Origin: Comamonadaceae bacterium
Lineage (GTDB): Bacteria > Pseudomonadota > Gammaproteobacteria > Burkholderiales > Burkholderiaceae_C
Reading direction: 5' to 3'
NCBI GenBank assembly: GCA_947455585.1
Contig: CANGOY010000035.1
Span: forward strand, 1-12,201
DNA length: 12,201 nucleotides
Shown here one piece after another: positions 7,261 through 12,201 of the stretch. The translations under genes and the position numbers were made by a program. Under the pieces are notes generated by a model that had not been told where the DNA came from, did no database searches, and saw only the letters and a list, made by a program, of their open reading frames with translations. Each line of letters opens with the position of its first letter. Position 1 is the stretch's first letter.

Positions 7261-8019
7261 TCAGCGCAAGAACGCGTCGTAGCTGGTTTTGCAAATCAGG
7301 GCACTCACCACCACGATGAACATGCCGCGCACAAAACCTGCACCGTGCTGTAAAGCCATGCGCGTGCCCAACAGGCTGCCCGCTACGTTGGCCATGGCCA
7401 ATGGCAAAGCCATGTGCCACCAGACATGGCCTTTGTAGGTGAACAGCACCAGCGCGGCAATGTTGCTGGAAAGGTTCAGCAACTTGGCTGCGACCGATGC
7501 ATTGAGGAAGTCGTAGCCCAGCCAACGCACCAGCAAAAACACAAAAAAGCTGCCTGTGCCGGGTCCAAAAAAGCCATCGTAAAAACCAATCGTCAATCCG
7601 ATGGCGCTTGTAGCCAGTAACTCCGTGCGGCCATGAAAACGTGGCGCATGGTGGCGCCCCATGTCTTTGCGTAGCAGGGTGTAGACCAGCACCATCAGCA
7701 AGACGATGGGCAACAAGCGGCGTAAGAATTCAGGCGACACCAGCGTGACCAGCCAAGCGCCTGCGAAGGACGCCAGCATGGTGACGGTCGCGGCGGGTAG
7801 CAGCGTGGCCCAGCGCACGTGCACGCGACGGCTGTACTGCCACGTGGCAAATGCCGTGCCCCACACCGATGCACTTTTGTTCGTGCCAAACAAGGTGGCG
7901 GGCGTGGTGGTTGGGTAGGCTGCAAACAGTGCGGGCAGCAAGATGAGCCCGCCACCGCCCACGATAGAGTCCACAAAGCCCGCCAAAGCAGACGCGAAGG
8001 TGGTGAAGAAAAGTTCCAT
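7261..8019 (-). CDS. TauE/SafE (TSUP) family membrane permease
   Basis: This is a 252-residue integral membrane protein of the TauE/SafE (TSUP) family, whose members export or import sulfite, sulfoacetate, sulfolactate and other organic anions across the inner membrane. The N-terminal helix motif GFVDSIVGGGGLILLPAL is the family hallmark. A second repeat half carries TIGFYDGFFGPGTGSFFVF, the matching motif of the duplicated domain. About seven or eight hydrophobic segments are visible. The substrate cannot be read from the sequence, and no sulfur genes are next to it. The ATG (8019-8017) gives the usual family start; the ribosome binding site is weak. The gene converges on mrdA with only 33 bp between the stops and no clear intrinsic terminator there. 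It appears to be a single-gene transcript. Confidence 0.87.
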   Translation of the reverse strand: MELFFTTFASALAGFVDSIVGGGGLILLPALFAAYPTTTPATLFGTNKSASVWGTAFATWQYSRRVHVRWATLLPAATVTMLASFAGAWLVTLVSPEFLRRLLPIVLLMVLVYTLLRKDMGRHHAPRFHGRTELLATSAIGLTIGFYDGFFGPGTGSFFVFLLVRWLGYDFLNASVAAKLLNLSSNIAALVLFTYKGHVWWHMALPLAMANVAGSLLGTRMALQHGAGFVRGMFIVVVSALICKTSYDAFLR

Positions 8020-8038
8020 GCGGGAATTGTGATCTGAA

Positions 8039-8051
8039 TTTGCAGTGCAAA
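8039..8051. promoter_or_regulatory. Small palindrome upstream of the TauE-type gene
   Basis: TTTGCA-G-TGCAAA is a perfect odd palindrome centred 26 bp upstream of the permease start codon. It falls where the promoter of this minus-strand gene must lie, since the terminator is just beyond. It could be an operator, but there is no second copy in the window and no regulator to pair it with, so chance is possible. Confidence 0.25.
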
Positions 8052-8057
8052 AAAAGC

Positions 8058-8087
8058 AAAAGGCACCGGGGTGACCGGTGCCTTTTT
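8058..8087 (-). terminator. Strong bidirectional intrinsic terminator
   Basis: GGCACCGG (8062-8069) and CCGGTGCC (8075-8082) form a perfect 8-bp stem extended by flanking A:T pairs, with the 5-nt loop GGTGA. T-runs follow on both strands: TTTTT on plus, and TTTTGCTTTTTTT on minus. It most likely ends minus-strand transcripts from the GMC dehydrogenase side, about 160 nt beyond that gene's stop. It also insulates the permease gene. On the plus strand it would stop read-through from mrdA. Confidence 0.9.
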
Positions 8088-8088
8088 C

Positions 8089-8186
8089 AGGGTGACGCTT
8101 CCTTAGGAAGCGTCTGTTGTACTTGTCTCCTCAGACCCTCGTGATACAGCGCTTACGCCGTTTCGAGTGCAGTAACTGTAAGCGCC
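8089..8186 (-). ncRNA. Structured segment upstream of the terminator: candidate 3' UTR or small RNA
   Basis: No gene is visible between the permease and the GMC gene, but the DNA is highly structured. GACGCTTCCT-T-AGGAAGCGTC (8094-8114) is a perfect 10-bp-arm palindrome. AGGGT (8089-8093) pairs with ACCCT (8135-8139) around it, and a competing stem GTCTG/CAGAC (8112-8116/8132-8136) would use part of the same bases. A further stem, GCGCTTAC/GTAAGCGC (8149-8156/8178-8185), encloses a 21-nt loop. On the minus strand these hairpins run straight into the terminator at 8058-8087, as in a structured 3' UTR or an independent small RNA. I do not recognise an Rfam family and see no good promoter. The strand is inferred from the terminator. 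Confidence 0.35.
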
Positions 8187-8245
8187 GCCGTGACTCTGAT
8201 TGCCTAGGATTTTCCCTTGCTGGCTAACCCGATGCGGGGGCGCTG

Positions 8246-9967
8246 CTAGGCCTGTTCAGCCTCGTGCGCCAGCCATTGCGCGGCCTTTTCGGCCATCATC
8301 AGCGTGGGGCTGTTGGTGTTGCCACTGGTGATGGTGGGCATCACGCTGGCGTCCACCACGCGCAGACCTCGCACCACACCGCCGCGACCATCGCGCACGC
8401 GCAACTCAGGGTCCACCACGGCCAGCGGGTCGTCGATGCGGCCCATGCGCGCCGTGCCCACAGGGTGGAAGATAGTGGTGGCAATGTCGCCGGCCAAACG
8501 GGCCAAGTCTTCGTCGGTTTGGTATTGAACGCCGGGTTTGTATTCCTCAGGCTTGTATTTGGCCAGTGCAGGTTGAGCGGCGATGAGTCGTGTCACACGC
8601 AGCGAATCAGCAGCCACTTTGCGGTCCGCTTCGGTGCTCAGGTAATTGGGGGCAATCTTGGGCGCATCTGCAAAATTAGCGCTGGTGATGTTGACCGTGC
8701 CACGGCTGGTGGGATTCAAGTTGCACACGCTGGCGGTGAAGGCGGGGAAACTGTGCAGCGGTTCACCAAACGCGTCGAGGCTGAGCGGTTGAACGTGGTA
8801 TTCAATGTTGGGGTACGGCTGGTCTGGGCTGCTGCGCGTGAAGGCACCGAGCTGAGAAGGTGCCATGCTCATGGGGCCGCTGCGCTTGAAGGCGTATTCA
8901 AGGCCAATCTTGGCTTTGCCCCACCAGCTGTTAGCCAAGGTGTTGAGGGTTTCAACGCCTTGCACTTTGAAGACCGAGCGAATTTGCAAATGGTCTTGTA
9001 AATTGGCGCCTACGCCGGGCAAGTCAATCACAGGTTCAATGCCGTGTTGCTTGAGCAGCTCGGCGGGGCCTAAGCCTGAGAGTTGCAAAATTTGCGGCGT
9101 GCCAATAGCCCCTGCACTCAGCACCACAGATTGTTTGGCGGTGACGGTGATGTAGCCATGACCTGTCCATACTTCAACACCAGTGCAGTGTTGTGTGCCA
9201 TCGGCGTCGGTGCTCATCACGAGCTTGGCCACTTGGGCAGATGACCACAGCTCAAAGTTGGGGCGTGCGTAGCAGGTGGGACGAATGAAAGCCTTCGCTG
9301 TGTTCCAACGCCAGCCGCTTTTTTGGTTGACCTCAAAGTAGCCCACGCCTTCGTTGCTGCCACGGTTGAAGTCGTCGGTGGCGGGAATGCCCGCTTCAAC
9401 GGCGGCTTGTGCAAACGCGTCGAGTACGTCCCAACGCAAGCGTTGCTTTTCTACGCGCCACTCGCCACCCGCAATATGGTGGCGCAAGGTTTCGCCGTAC
9501 ACCGTGGTGTCAGCCAGAAGCACGTCGCTCTTGTGGCCTTTCGCGCCATGCGAGGCGTTAGCACCTCCGTGGTGGTCTTCGTGGAGTTTGAAATACGGCA
9601 GCGCGTTGTCCCAGCGCCAGCGAGCGTCACCTGTGATGTCGGCCCATTGGTCGTAGTCACGCGCTTGGCCGCGCATGTAAATCATGCCGTTGATGCTGGA
9701 GCAACCGCCTAGCACCTTGCCGCGTGGGTAGCGCAAGCTGCGGCCATTCAGGCCTTCATCGGGGGCTGTGTTGTACAGCCAATCGGTGCGTGGGTTACCA
9801 ATGCAATAGAGGTAGCCAACAGGAATGTGCACCCAGTGGTAATCGTCTTTGCGACCTGCTTCGATGAGCAGCACGCGTTTGCTGGCATTGGCGCTGAGGC
9901 GGTTTGCGAGCAAGCAGCCGGCTGTGCCTGCGCCGACGATGATGTAGTCAAACTGGGTGTCGCTCAT
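8246..9967 (-). CDS. GMC-family FAD-dependent dehydrogenase, probably 3-hydroxypropionate dehydrogenase (HpdH/DddA type)
   Basis: This is a 573-residue flavoenzyme of the glucose-methanol-choline family, which oxidises an alcohol to an aldehyde with FAD. The N-terminal FAD-binding fold has G12-A-G-T-A-G17 and the ribose-binding E36 (LIEAG). GMC signature 1 ends GGCSSINGMIYMRG (87-100), and signature 2 is GAIGTPQILQLSGLGP. The catalytic pair is intact: H501 in FHPVGTARMG and N550 in GNTNSP. There is no signal peptide, so it is cytoplasmic. Automated annotation would probably say choline dehydrogenase or alcohol dehydrogenase, but there are no betaine genes nearby. Instead mmsA and a LysR gene lie upstream, as in hpdH-mmsA-hpdR clusters, where the enzyme oxidises 3-hydroxypropionate to malonate semialdehyde. 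The family is certain; the substrate is inferred from context. The ATG at 9967 has only a weak AGAGA upstream. Confidence 0.93.
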   Translation of the reverse strand: MSDTQFDYIIVGAGTAGCLLANRLSANASKRVLLIEAGRKDDYHWVHIPVGYLYCIGNPRTDWLYNTAPDEGLNGRSLRYPRGKVLGGCSSINGMIYMRGQARDYDQWADITGDARWRWDNALPYFKLHEDHHGGANASHGAKGHKSDVLLADTTVYGETLRHHIAGGEWRVEKQRLRWDVLDAFAQAAVEAGIPATDDFNRGSNEGVGYFEVNQKSGWRWNTAKAFIRPTCYARPNFELWSSAQVAKLVMSTDADGTQHCTGVEVWTGHGYITVTAKQSVVLSAGAIGTPQILQLSGLGPAELLKQHGIEPVIDLPGVGANLQDHLQIRSVFKVQGVETLNTLANSWWGKAKIGLEYAFKRSGPMSMAPSQLGAFTRSSPDQPYPNIEYHVQPLSLDAFGEPLHSFPAFTASVCNLNPTSRGTVNITSANFADAPKIAPNYLSTEADRKVAADSLRVTRLIAAQPALAKYKPEEYKPGVQYQTDEDLARLAGDIATTIFHPVGTARMGRIDDPLAVVDPELRVRDGRGGVVRGLRVVDASVMPTITSGNTNSPTLMMAEKAAQWLAHEAEQA

Positions 9968-9996
9968 ATGGGATGTCTCTAGGTCTTGTTGTGTTC

Positions 9997-10062
9997 TGAG
10001 TCGATATTAGCTTGATGTGCAGCTCGGTTGTTTGTTGCAGTTGCCACAGAAGGGGCGAGCTG
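9997..10062 (-). promoter_or_regulatory. Candidate promoter and inverted repeat upstream of the GMC gene
   Basis: On the minus strand TAATAT (10009-10004) is a good -10 box about 37-42 nt before the start codon, but no convincing -35 box lies 16-18 bp upstream. An inverted repeat, CAGCTCG (10020-10026) with CGAGCTG (10056-10062), covers the expected -35 region and could be an operator or a hairpin. A single half-site-like ATTGGTTCA (10073-10081) resembles, with one extra base, the ATTGTTCA arm of the mmsA operator. The gene may instead be read through from mmsA. Confidence 0.35.
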
Positions 10063-10109
10063 TTTACACAGCATTGGTTCATGCATATCCTGTACCTGTC
10101 CGCGTCATT

Positions 10110-10227
10110 GCGCCCTTTGCGTGTGCAGCGGTAGATTGGGGTGGCATGTTGCAGCGACATTCGGATGCGCAGCAGACGAGGAGCAAAACATGTTGCCCCA
10201 AGCTGCCGCTGCACACGCAACAGCGCC
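10110..10227. repeat. Long imperfect inverted repeat (34-bp arms, 36-nt loop) flanked by GCGCC
   Basis: The arms 10117-10150 and 10187-10220 pair almost completely. The outer 15 bp (TTGCGTGTGCAGCGG with its complement at 10206-10220) are perfect. The inner 19 positions have one mismatch (10135/10202) and four G:U pairs when read as plus-strand RNA; on the minus strand those four would be A:C mismatches. The loop is 10151-10186. GCGCC occurs just outside both ends (10110-10114 and 10223-10227) in direct orientation, as a target-site duplication might. GCGC also lets the stem extend. There is no U-tract on either side, so it is not a standard terminator. It fits no attC consensus. It may be a small non-autonomous mobile element or the stem of an RNA. 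The rest of the 279-bp gap (9968-10246) holds only the candidate GMC promoter. Confidence 0.7.
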
Positions 10228-10246
10228 ATCCCCAAACGAAGACAAG

Positions 10247-11758
10247 TTACTTCGATGTAGGCATGACGAACTCAGCGCCTTTGCCAATGCTCTCAGGCCA
10301 ACGCTGCATCACGCTCTTTTGTTTCGTATAAAAACGCACACCTTCTTCGCCGTAAGCGTGCATGTCGCCAAACAAGCTCTTCTTCCAACCGCCAAAACCG
10401 TGCCACGCCATGGGCACTGGGATTGGCACGTTGATGCCAACCATGCCCACTTGGATGTGGCGTGCAAACTCACGTGCCACGTTGCCATCGCGGGTGAAGC
10501 AGCTCACGCCGTTGCCAAACTCGTGGGCGTTAATCAGGTCCACAGCTTGCGCCAAGTCGGCGACGCGCATGCAGCTCAACACTGGGCCAAAGATTTCTTC
10601 TTTGTAAATGCGCATGTCTGGCGTGACGTTGTCAAACAAGGTGCCACCCATCCAGAAGCCATCTTTACAACCTTCGCCGGCAGCAGCGCCGTCAAAGTGA
10701 CGACCGTCGACCAACAAGCGTGCGCCTTCTTTCACGCCTTGCTCGATGTAGCCGGTGATGCGTTTGTGCGCAATGTCGGTCACGATGGGGCCCATTTCTG
10801 CAGCAAGGTTTTCGCCGTTGAGCACTTTCAAGGCTTTTGTGCGCTCAATGAGTTTGGGCATCAAACGGTCAGCTACGTCGCCTACCAAAACGGCTACGCT
10901 GATGGCCATGCAGCGCTCGCCAGCGGAGCCGTAGGCGGCGCCAATCAACGCGTCGACAGCTTGGTCAATGTCGGCATCAGGCATAACCACCATGTGGTTC
11001 TTTGCGCCGCCCAAGGCTTGCACGCGCTTGCCGTGATGAGCGCCTGTTTCGTAGATGTAGTTGGCAATGGGGGTGGAGCCCACAAAGCTCACAGCTTTCA
11101 CGTCGGGGTGAACCAGCAAAGCGTCTACAGCTTCTTTGTCGCCCTGCACCACGTTGAACACGCCATCAGGCAAGCCAGCTTGCTTCAGCAATTCGGCCAT
11201 GAAGATGGCGGGTGTTGGGTCAATCGGGCTTGGCTTCAGCACAAAGGTGTTGCCTGCGGCAATGGCCACGGGGAACATCCAGGCGGGCACCATGACGGGG
11301 AAGTTGAAGGGTGTGACACCTGCCACCACGCCGAGGGGCTGGCGCATGGTCCAGTTGTCGATGCCGGTGGACACTTGCTCAGTGAAGTCGCCCTTGAGCA
11401 ACTGGGGAATGCCGGTGGCGAACTCGACGATGTCAATGCCACGGCTCACTTCGCCTTGTGCGTCGGTGAACACTTTGCCATGCTCGGCGGTAATCATGTG
11501 AGCCAGCTTATCTTTGTTGGCGTTGAGCAATTCCAAAAACTTGAACATCACACGAGCGCGGCGCAGGGGTGGGGTGTTGGCCCAAGCTGGAAATGCTTTT
11601 TGTGCCGCAGCGACGGCTGCATTCACATCGGCCACATTGGCCAAGCTCACGTTGCCCGTGACGGCGCCTGTGGCGGGGTTGTACACGGGCTGGGTGCGTG
11701 TGCTGCTGCCGTTGGCAACTGCGCCGTTGATGTAATGCGCGATGTGGGCTTGTGTCAT
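10247..11758 (-). CDS. mmsA: CoA-acylating (methyl)malonate-semialdehyde dehydrogenase
   Basis: MmsA converts methylmalonate semialdehyde to propionyl-CoA or malonate semialdehyde to acetyl-CoA, using NAD and CoA and releasing CO2. The product has 503 residues, typical of the family, with an ALDH fold. It shows PFNFPVMVP with N152, the NAD-site FVGSTPIANYIYE, catalytic C283 in GSAGERCMAI, and EEIFGPVL near the C-terminus. The ELGGK glutamate used as general base by hydrolytic aldehyde dehydrogenases is absent; the sequence reads QALGGAKNH (N254), as expected for a CoA-acylating enzyme. The ATG at 11758 gives MTQAHIAHYINGA and has GAGA 6 nt upstream. Longer in-frame starts would run through the promoter. 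mmsB and other valine-pathway genes are absent here. The neighbouring GMC dehydrogenase points to 3-hydroxypropionate/malonate-semialdehyde use. It is divergent from a LysR gene, with a clear operator between. Confidence 0.96.
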   Translation of the reverse strand: MTQAHIAHYINGAVANGSSTRTQPVYNPATGAVTGNVSLANVADVNAAVAAAQKAFPAWANTPPLRRARVMFKFLELLNANKDKLAHMITAEHGKVFTDAQGEVSRGIDIVEFATGIPQLLKGDFTEQVSTGIDNWTMRQPLGVVAGVTPFNFPVMVPAWMFPVAIAAGNTFVLKPSPIDPTPAIFMAELLKQAGLPDGVFNVVQGDKEAVDALLVHPDVKAVSFVGSTPIANYIYETGAHHGKRVQALGGAKNHMVVMPDADIDQAVDALIGAAYGSAGERCMAISVAVLVGDVADRLMPKLIERTKALKVLNGENLAAEMGPIVTDIAHKRITGYIEQGVKEGARLLVDGRHFDGAAAGEGCKDGFWMGGTLFDNVTPDMRIYKEEIFGPVLSCMRVADLAQAVDLINAHEFGNGVSCFTRDGNVAREFARHIQVGMVGINVPIPVPMAWHGFGGWKKSLFGDMHAYGEEGVRFYTKQKSVMQRWPESIGKGAEFVMPTSK

Positions 11759-11782
11759 GGGGTGTCTCGTTGTGTTTAAAAG

Positions 11783-11818
11783 ATGATGCAGTGTAGGCAG
11801 GGCTGATGCATGAAACAA
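11783..11818 (-). promoter_or_regulatory. Candidate sigma-70 promoter of mmsA
   Basis: Read on the minus strand, TTGTTT (11818-11813) and TACACT (11795-11790) are separated by exactly 17 bp. They match the sigma-70 consensus at TTG of the -35 box and four of six positions of the -10 box. Transcription would start near 11783, giving a leader of about 25 nt before the mmsA ATG. The weak -35 box is typical of a promoter that needs an activator, here probably the adjacent LysR protein. Confidence 0.6.
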
Positions 11819-11836
11819 GCGCGAAACCTTGAATTG

Positions 11837-11858
11837 ATTGTTCAAAATAGTGAACAAT
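11837..11858. promoter_or_regulatory. LysR-type operator between mmsA and its regulator
   Basis: ATTGTTCA and TGAACAAT form a perfect 8-bp inverted repeat around the spacer AAATAG. Its centre (11847-11848) lies about 65 bp upstream of the predicted mmsA transcription start, the classic recognition-site position for LysR activators. It ends 6 nt before the ATG of the divergent LysR gene, so binding should also repress the regulator's own expression. Confidence 0.75.
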
Positions 11859-11864
11859 AGAACC

Positions 11865-12201
11865 ATGAATGACCAAAAAATCAGCGAGCTCTGGCACCAC
11901 CTGCATTGGCTCAGTGTGCTGGCGCAGCAAGGCAGCTACACCGCGGCGGCGGCTCGACTGGGTGTGAGCAAAGCTGCGATGAGTCAGCGCATTGCCGAAC
12001 TAGAGCGCGCTGCGCGTGTGCCCCTGGTGCAGCGCACCACCCGAAGCGTGCGTTTGACTGAGGCGGGGCAGCGGCTGGTGGATGACACGCGTGCGTCGTT
12101 TGAGCAAATCGAGCACAGCTTTGCCCAAGTGCGCGATTTAGCTGGTGTGCCCAGCGGCCTGTTGCGCGTGACCGCGCCGGTGGCGTTTGCACGCCAGCAG
12201 C
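11865..12201 (+). CDS. LysR-family transcriptional regulator (partial, 3' end outside window), HpdR-like
   Basis: The first 112 codons of a LysR-type regulator are present; the family is normally about 300 residues. The N-terminal winged helix-turn-helix is clear: GSYTAAAARL, then LGVSKAAMSQRIAELE, where the recognition helix starts near SKAAMSQR. The wing LVQRTTRSVRLTEAGQRL follows, and then the linker helix. The effector-binding domain begins at about GLLRVTAPVAF and is cut by the right edge. The ATG at 11865 gives MNDQKISELWHHLHWL. No Shine-Dalgarno sequence is visible, because the operator occupies that position. The gene is divergent from mmsA with a 106-bp shared region, the standard arrangement for a LysR activator of the adjacent operon. 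By analogy with hpdR the effector would be 3-hydroxypropionate, but the sensing domain is not in view. Confidence 0.94.
   Translation, partial: MNDQKISELWHHLHWLSVLAQQGSYTAAAARLGVSKAAMSQRIAELERAARVPLVQRTTRSVRLTEAGQRLVDDTRASFEQIEHSFAQVRDLAGVPSGLLRVTAPVAFARQQ

Noticed and set aside
8160..8172. GTTTCGAGTGC-like string resembling a tRNA T-loop, considered as a tRNA gene.
   Set aside because: No acceptor, D or anticodon stems can be built around it on either strand.
10078..10086. A 9-mer TTCATGCAT shared by the GMC upstream region and, on the other strand, the mmsA promoter spacer (11805-11813 area).
   Set aside because: It contains the common palindrome ATGCAT, the two copies have opposite orientation and different promoter positions, so chance is likely.
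10110..10227. The long inverted repeat as an integron attC site.
   Set aside because: attC ends need RYYYAAC and GTTRRRY core sites. The closest strings here (ACGCAAC and GTTGCGT) break the consensus, and no cassette ORF or integrase is nearby.
10028..11779. A long plus-strand reading frame of 583 codons opposite mmsA.
   Set aside because: It is antisense to a clearly conserved mmsA, is rich in His, Ala, Val and Gly as expected from mirrored codon bias, and matches no family I recognise.

Overview
The window looks like chromosomal DNA of a betaproteobacterium of the order Burkholderiales, probably family Comamonadaceae (Limnohabitans, Rhodoferax or Polaromonas-like). This rests on the gatCAB block lying divergent to mreBCD-mrdA, on the MreC N-terminus (MPLGTLDRSPP...), and on a moderately GC-rich codon usage. 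The genus is an inference from memory of these families, not the result of a search. There is no phage, CRISPR, insertion sequence or rRNA in the window.

Left third (1-2523, minus strand): gatC-gatA-gatB encode the tRNA-dependent amidotransferase. gatB runs off the left edge. The genes are tightly packed: gatC to gatA is 10 nt, and the gatA stop abuts the gatB start. A 91-bp divergent promoter region (2524-2614) separates them from the cell-shape operon on the plus strand, mreB-mreC-mreD-mrdA (2615-7227). That operon is joined by a 4-nt gap and two ATGA overlaps, and it builds the elongasome that directs side-wall peptidoglycan synthesis. rodA, the usual partner gene of mrdA, does not follow. 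Instead a convergent TauE/SafE-type membrane permease gene lies only 33 bp away.

Right part (8020-12201): a metabolic module of a GMC-family FAD dehydrogenase, mmsA (CoA-acylating (methyl)malonate-semialdehyde dehydrogenase), and a divergent LysR-type regulator cut by the right edge. This gene set matches the known 3-hydroxypropionate catabolic cluster (hpdR / hpdH / mmsA; the dddA-dddC pair of DMSP degraders is analogous). In that pathway the GMC enzyme oxidises 3-hydroxypropionate to malonate semialdehyde and MmsA converts this to acetyl-CoA and CO2. A perfect 22-bp inverted repeat centred near -65 of a good mmsA promoter candidate is a textbook LysR operator.

The least explained DNA is in two gaps. 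Between mmsA and the GMC gene is a 34-bp near-perfect inverted repeat around a 36-nt loop, flanked by GCGCC repeats, whose wobble pairs favour a plus-strand RNA. Downstream of the GMC gene is a run of hairpins ending in a strong bidirectional terminator, which could be a structured 3' UTR or a small RNA. I found no convincing entirely new multi-gene system; these two elements and the operator are what deserve a second look.
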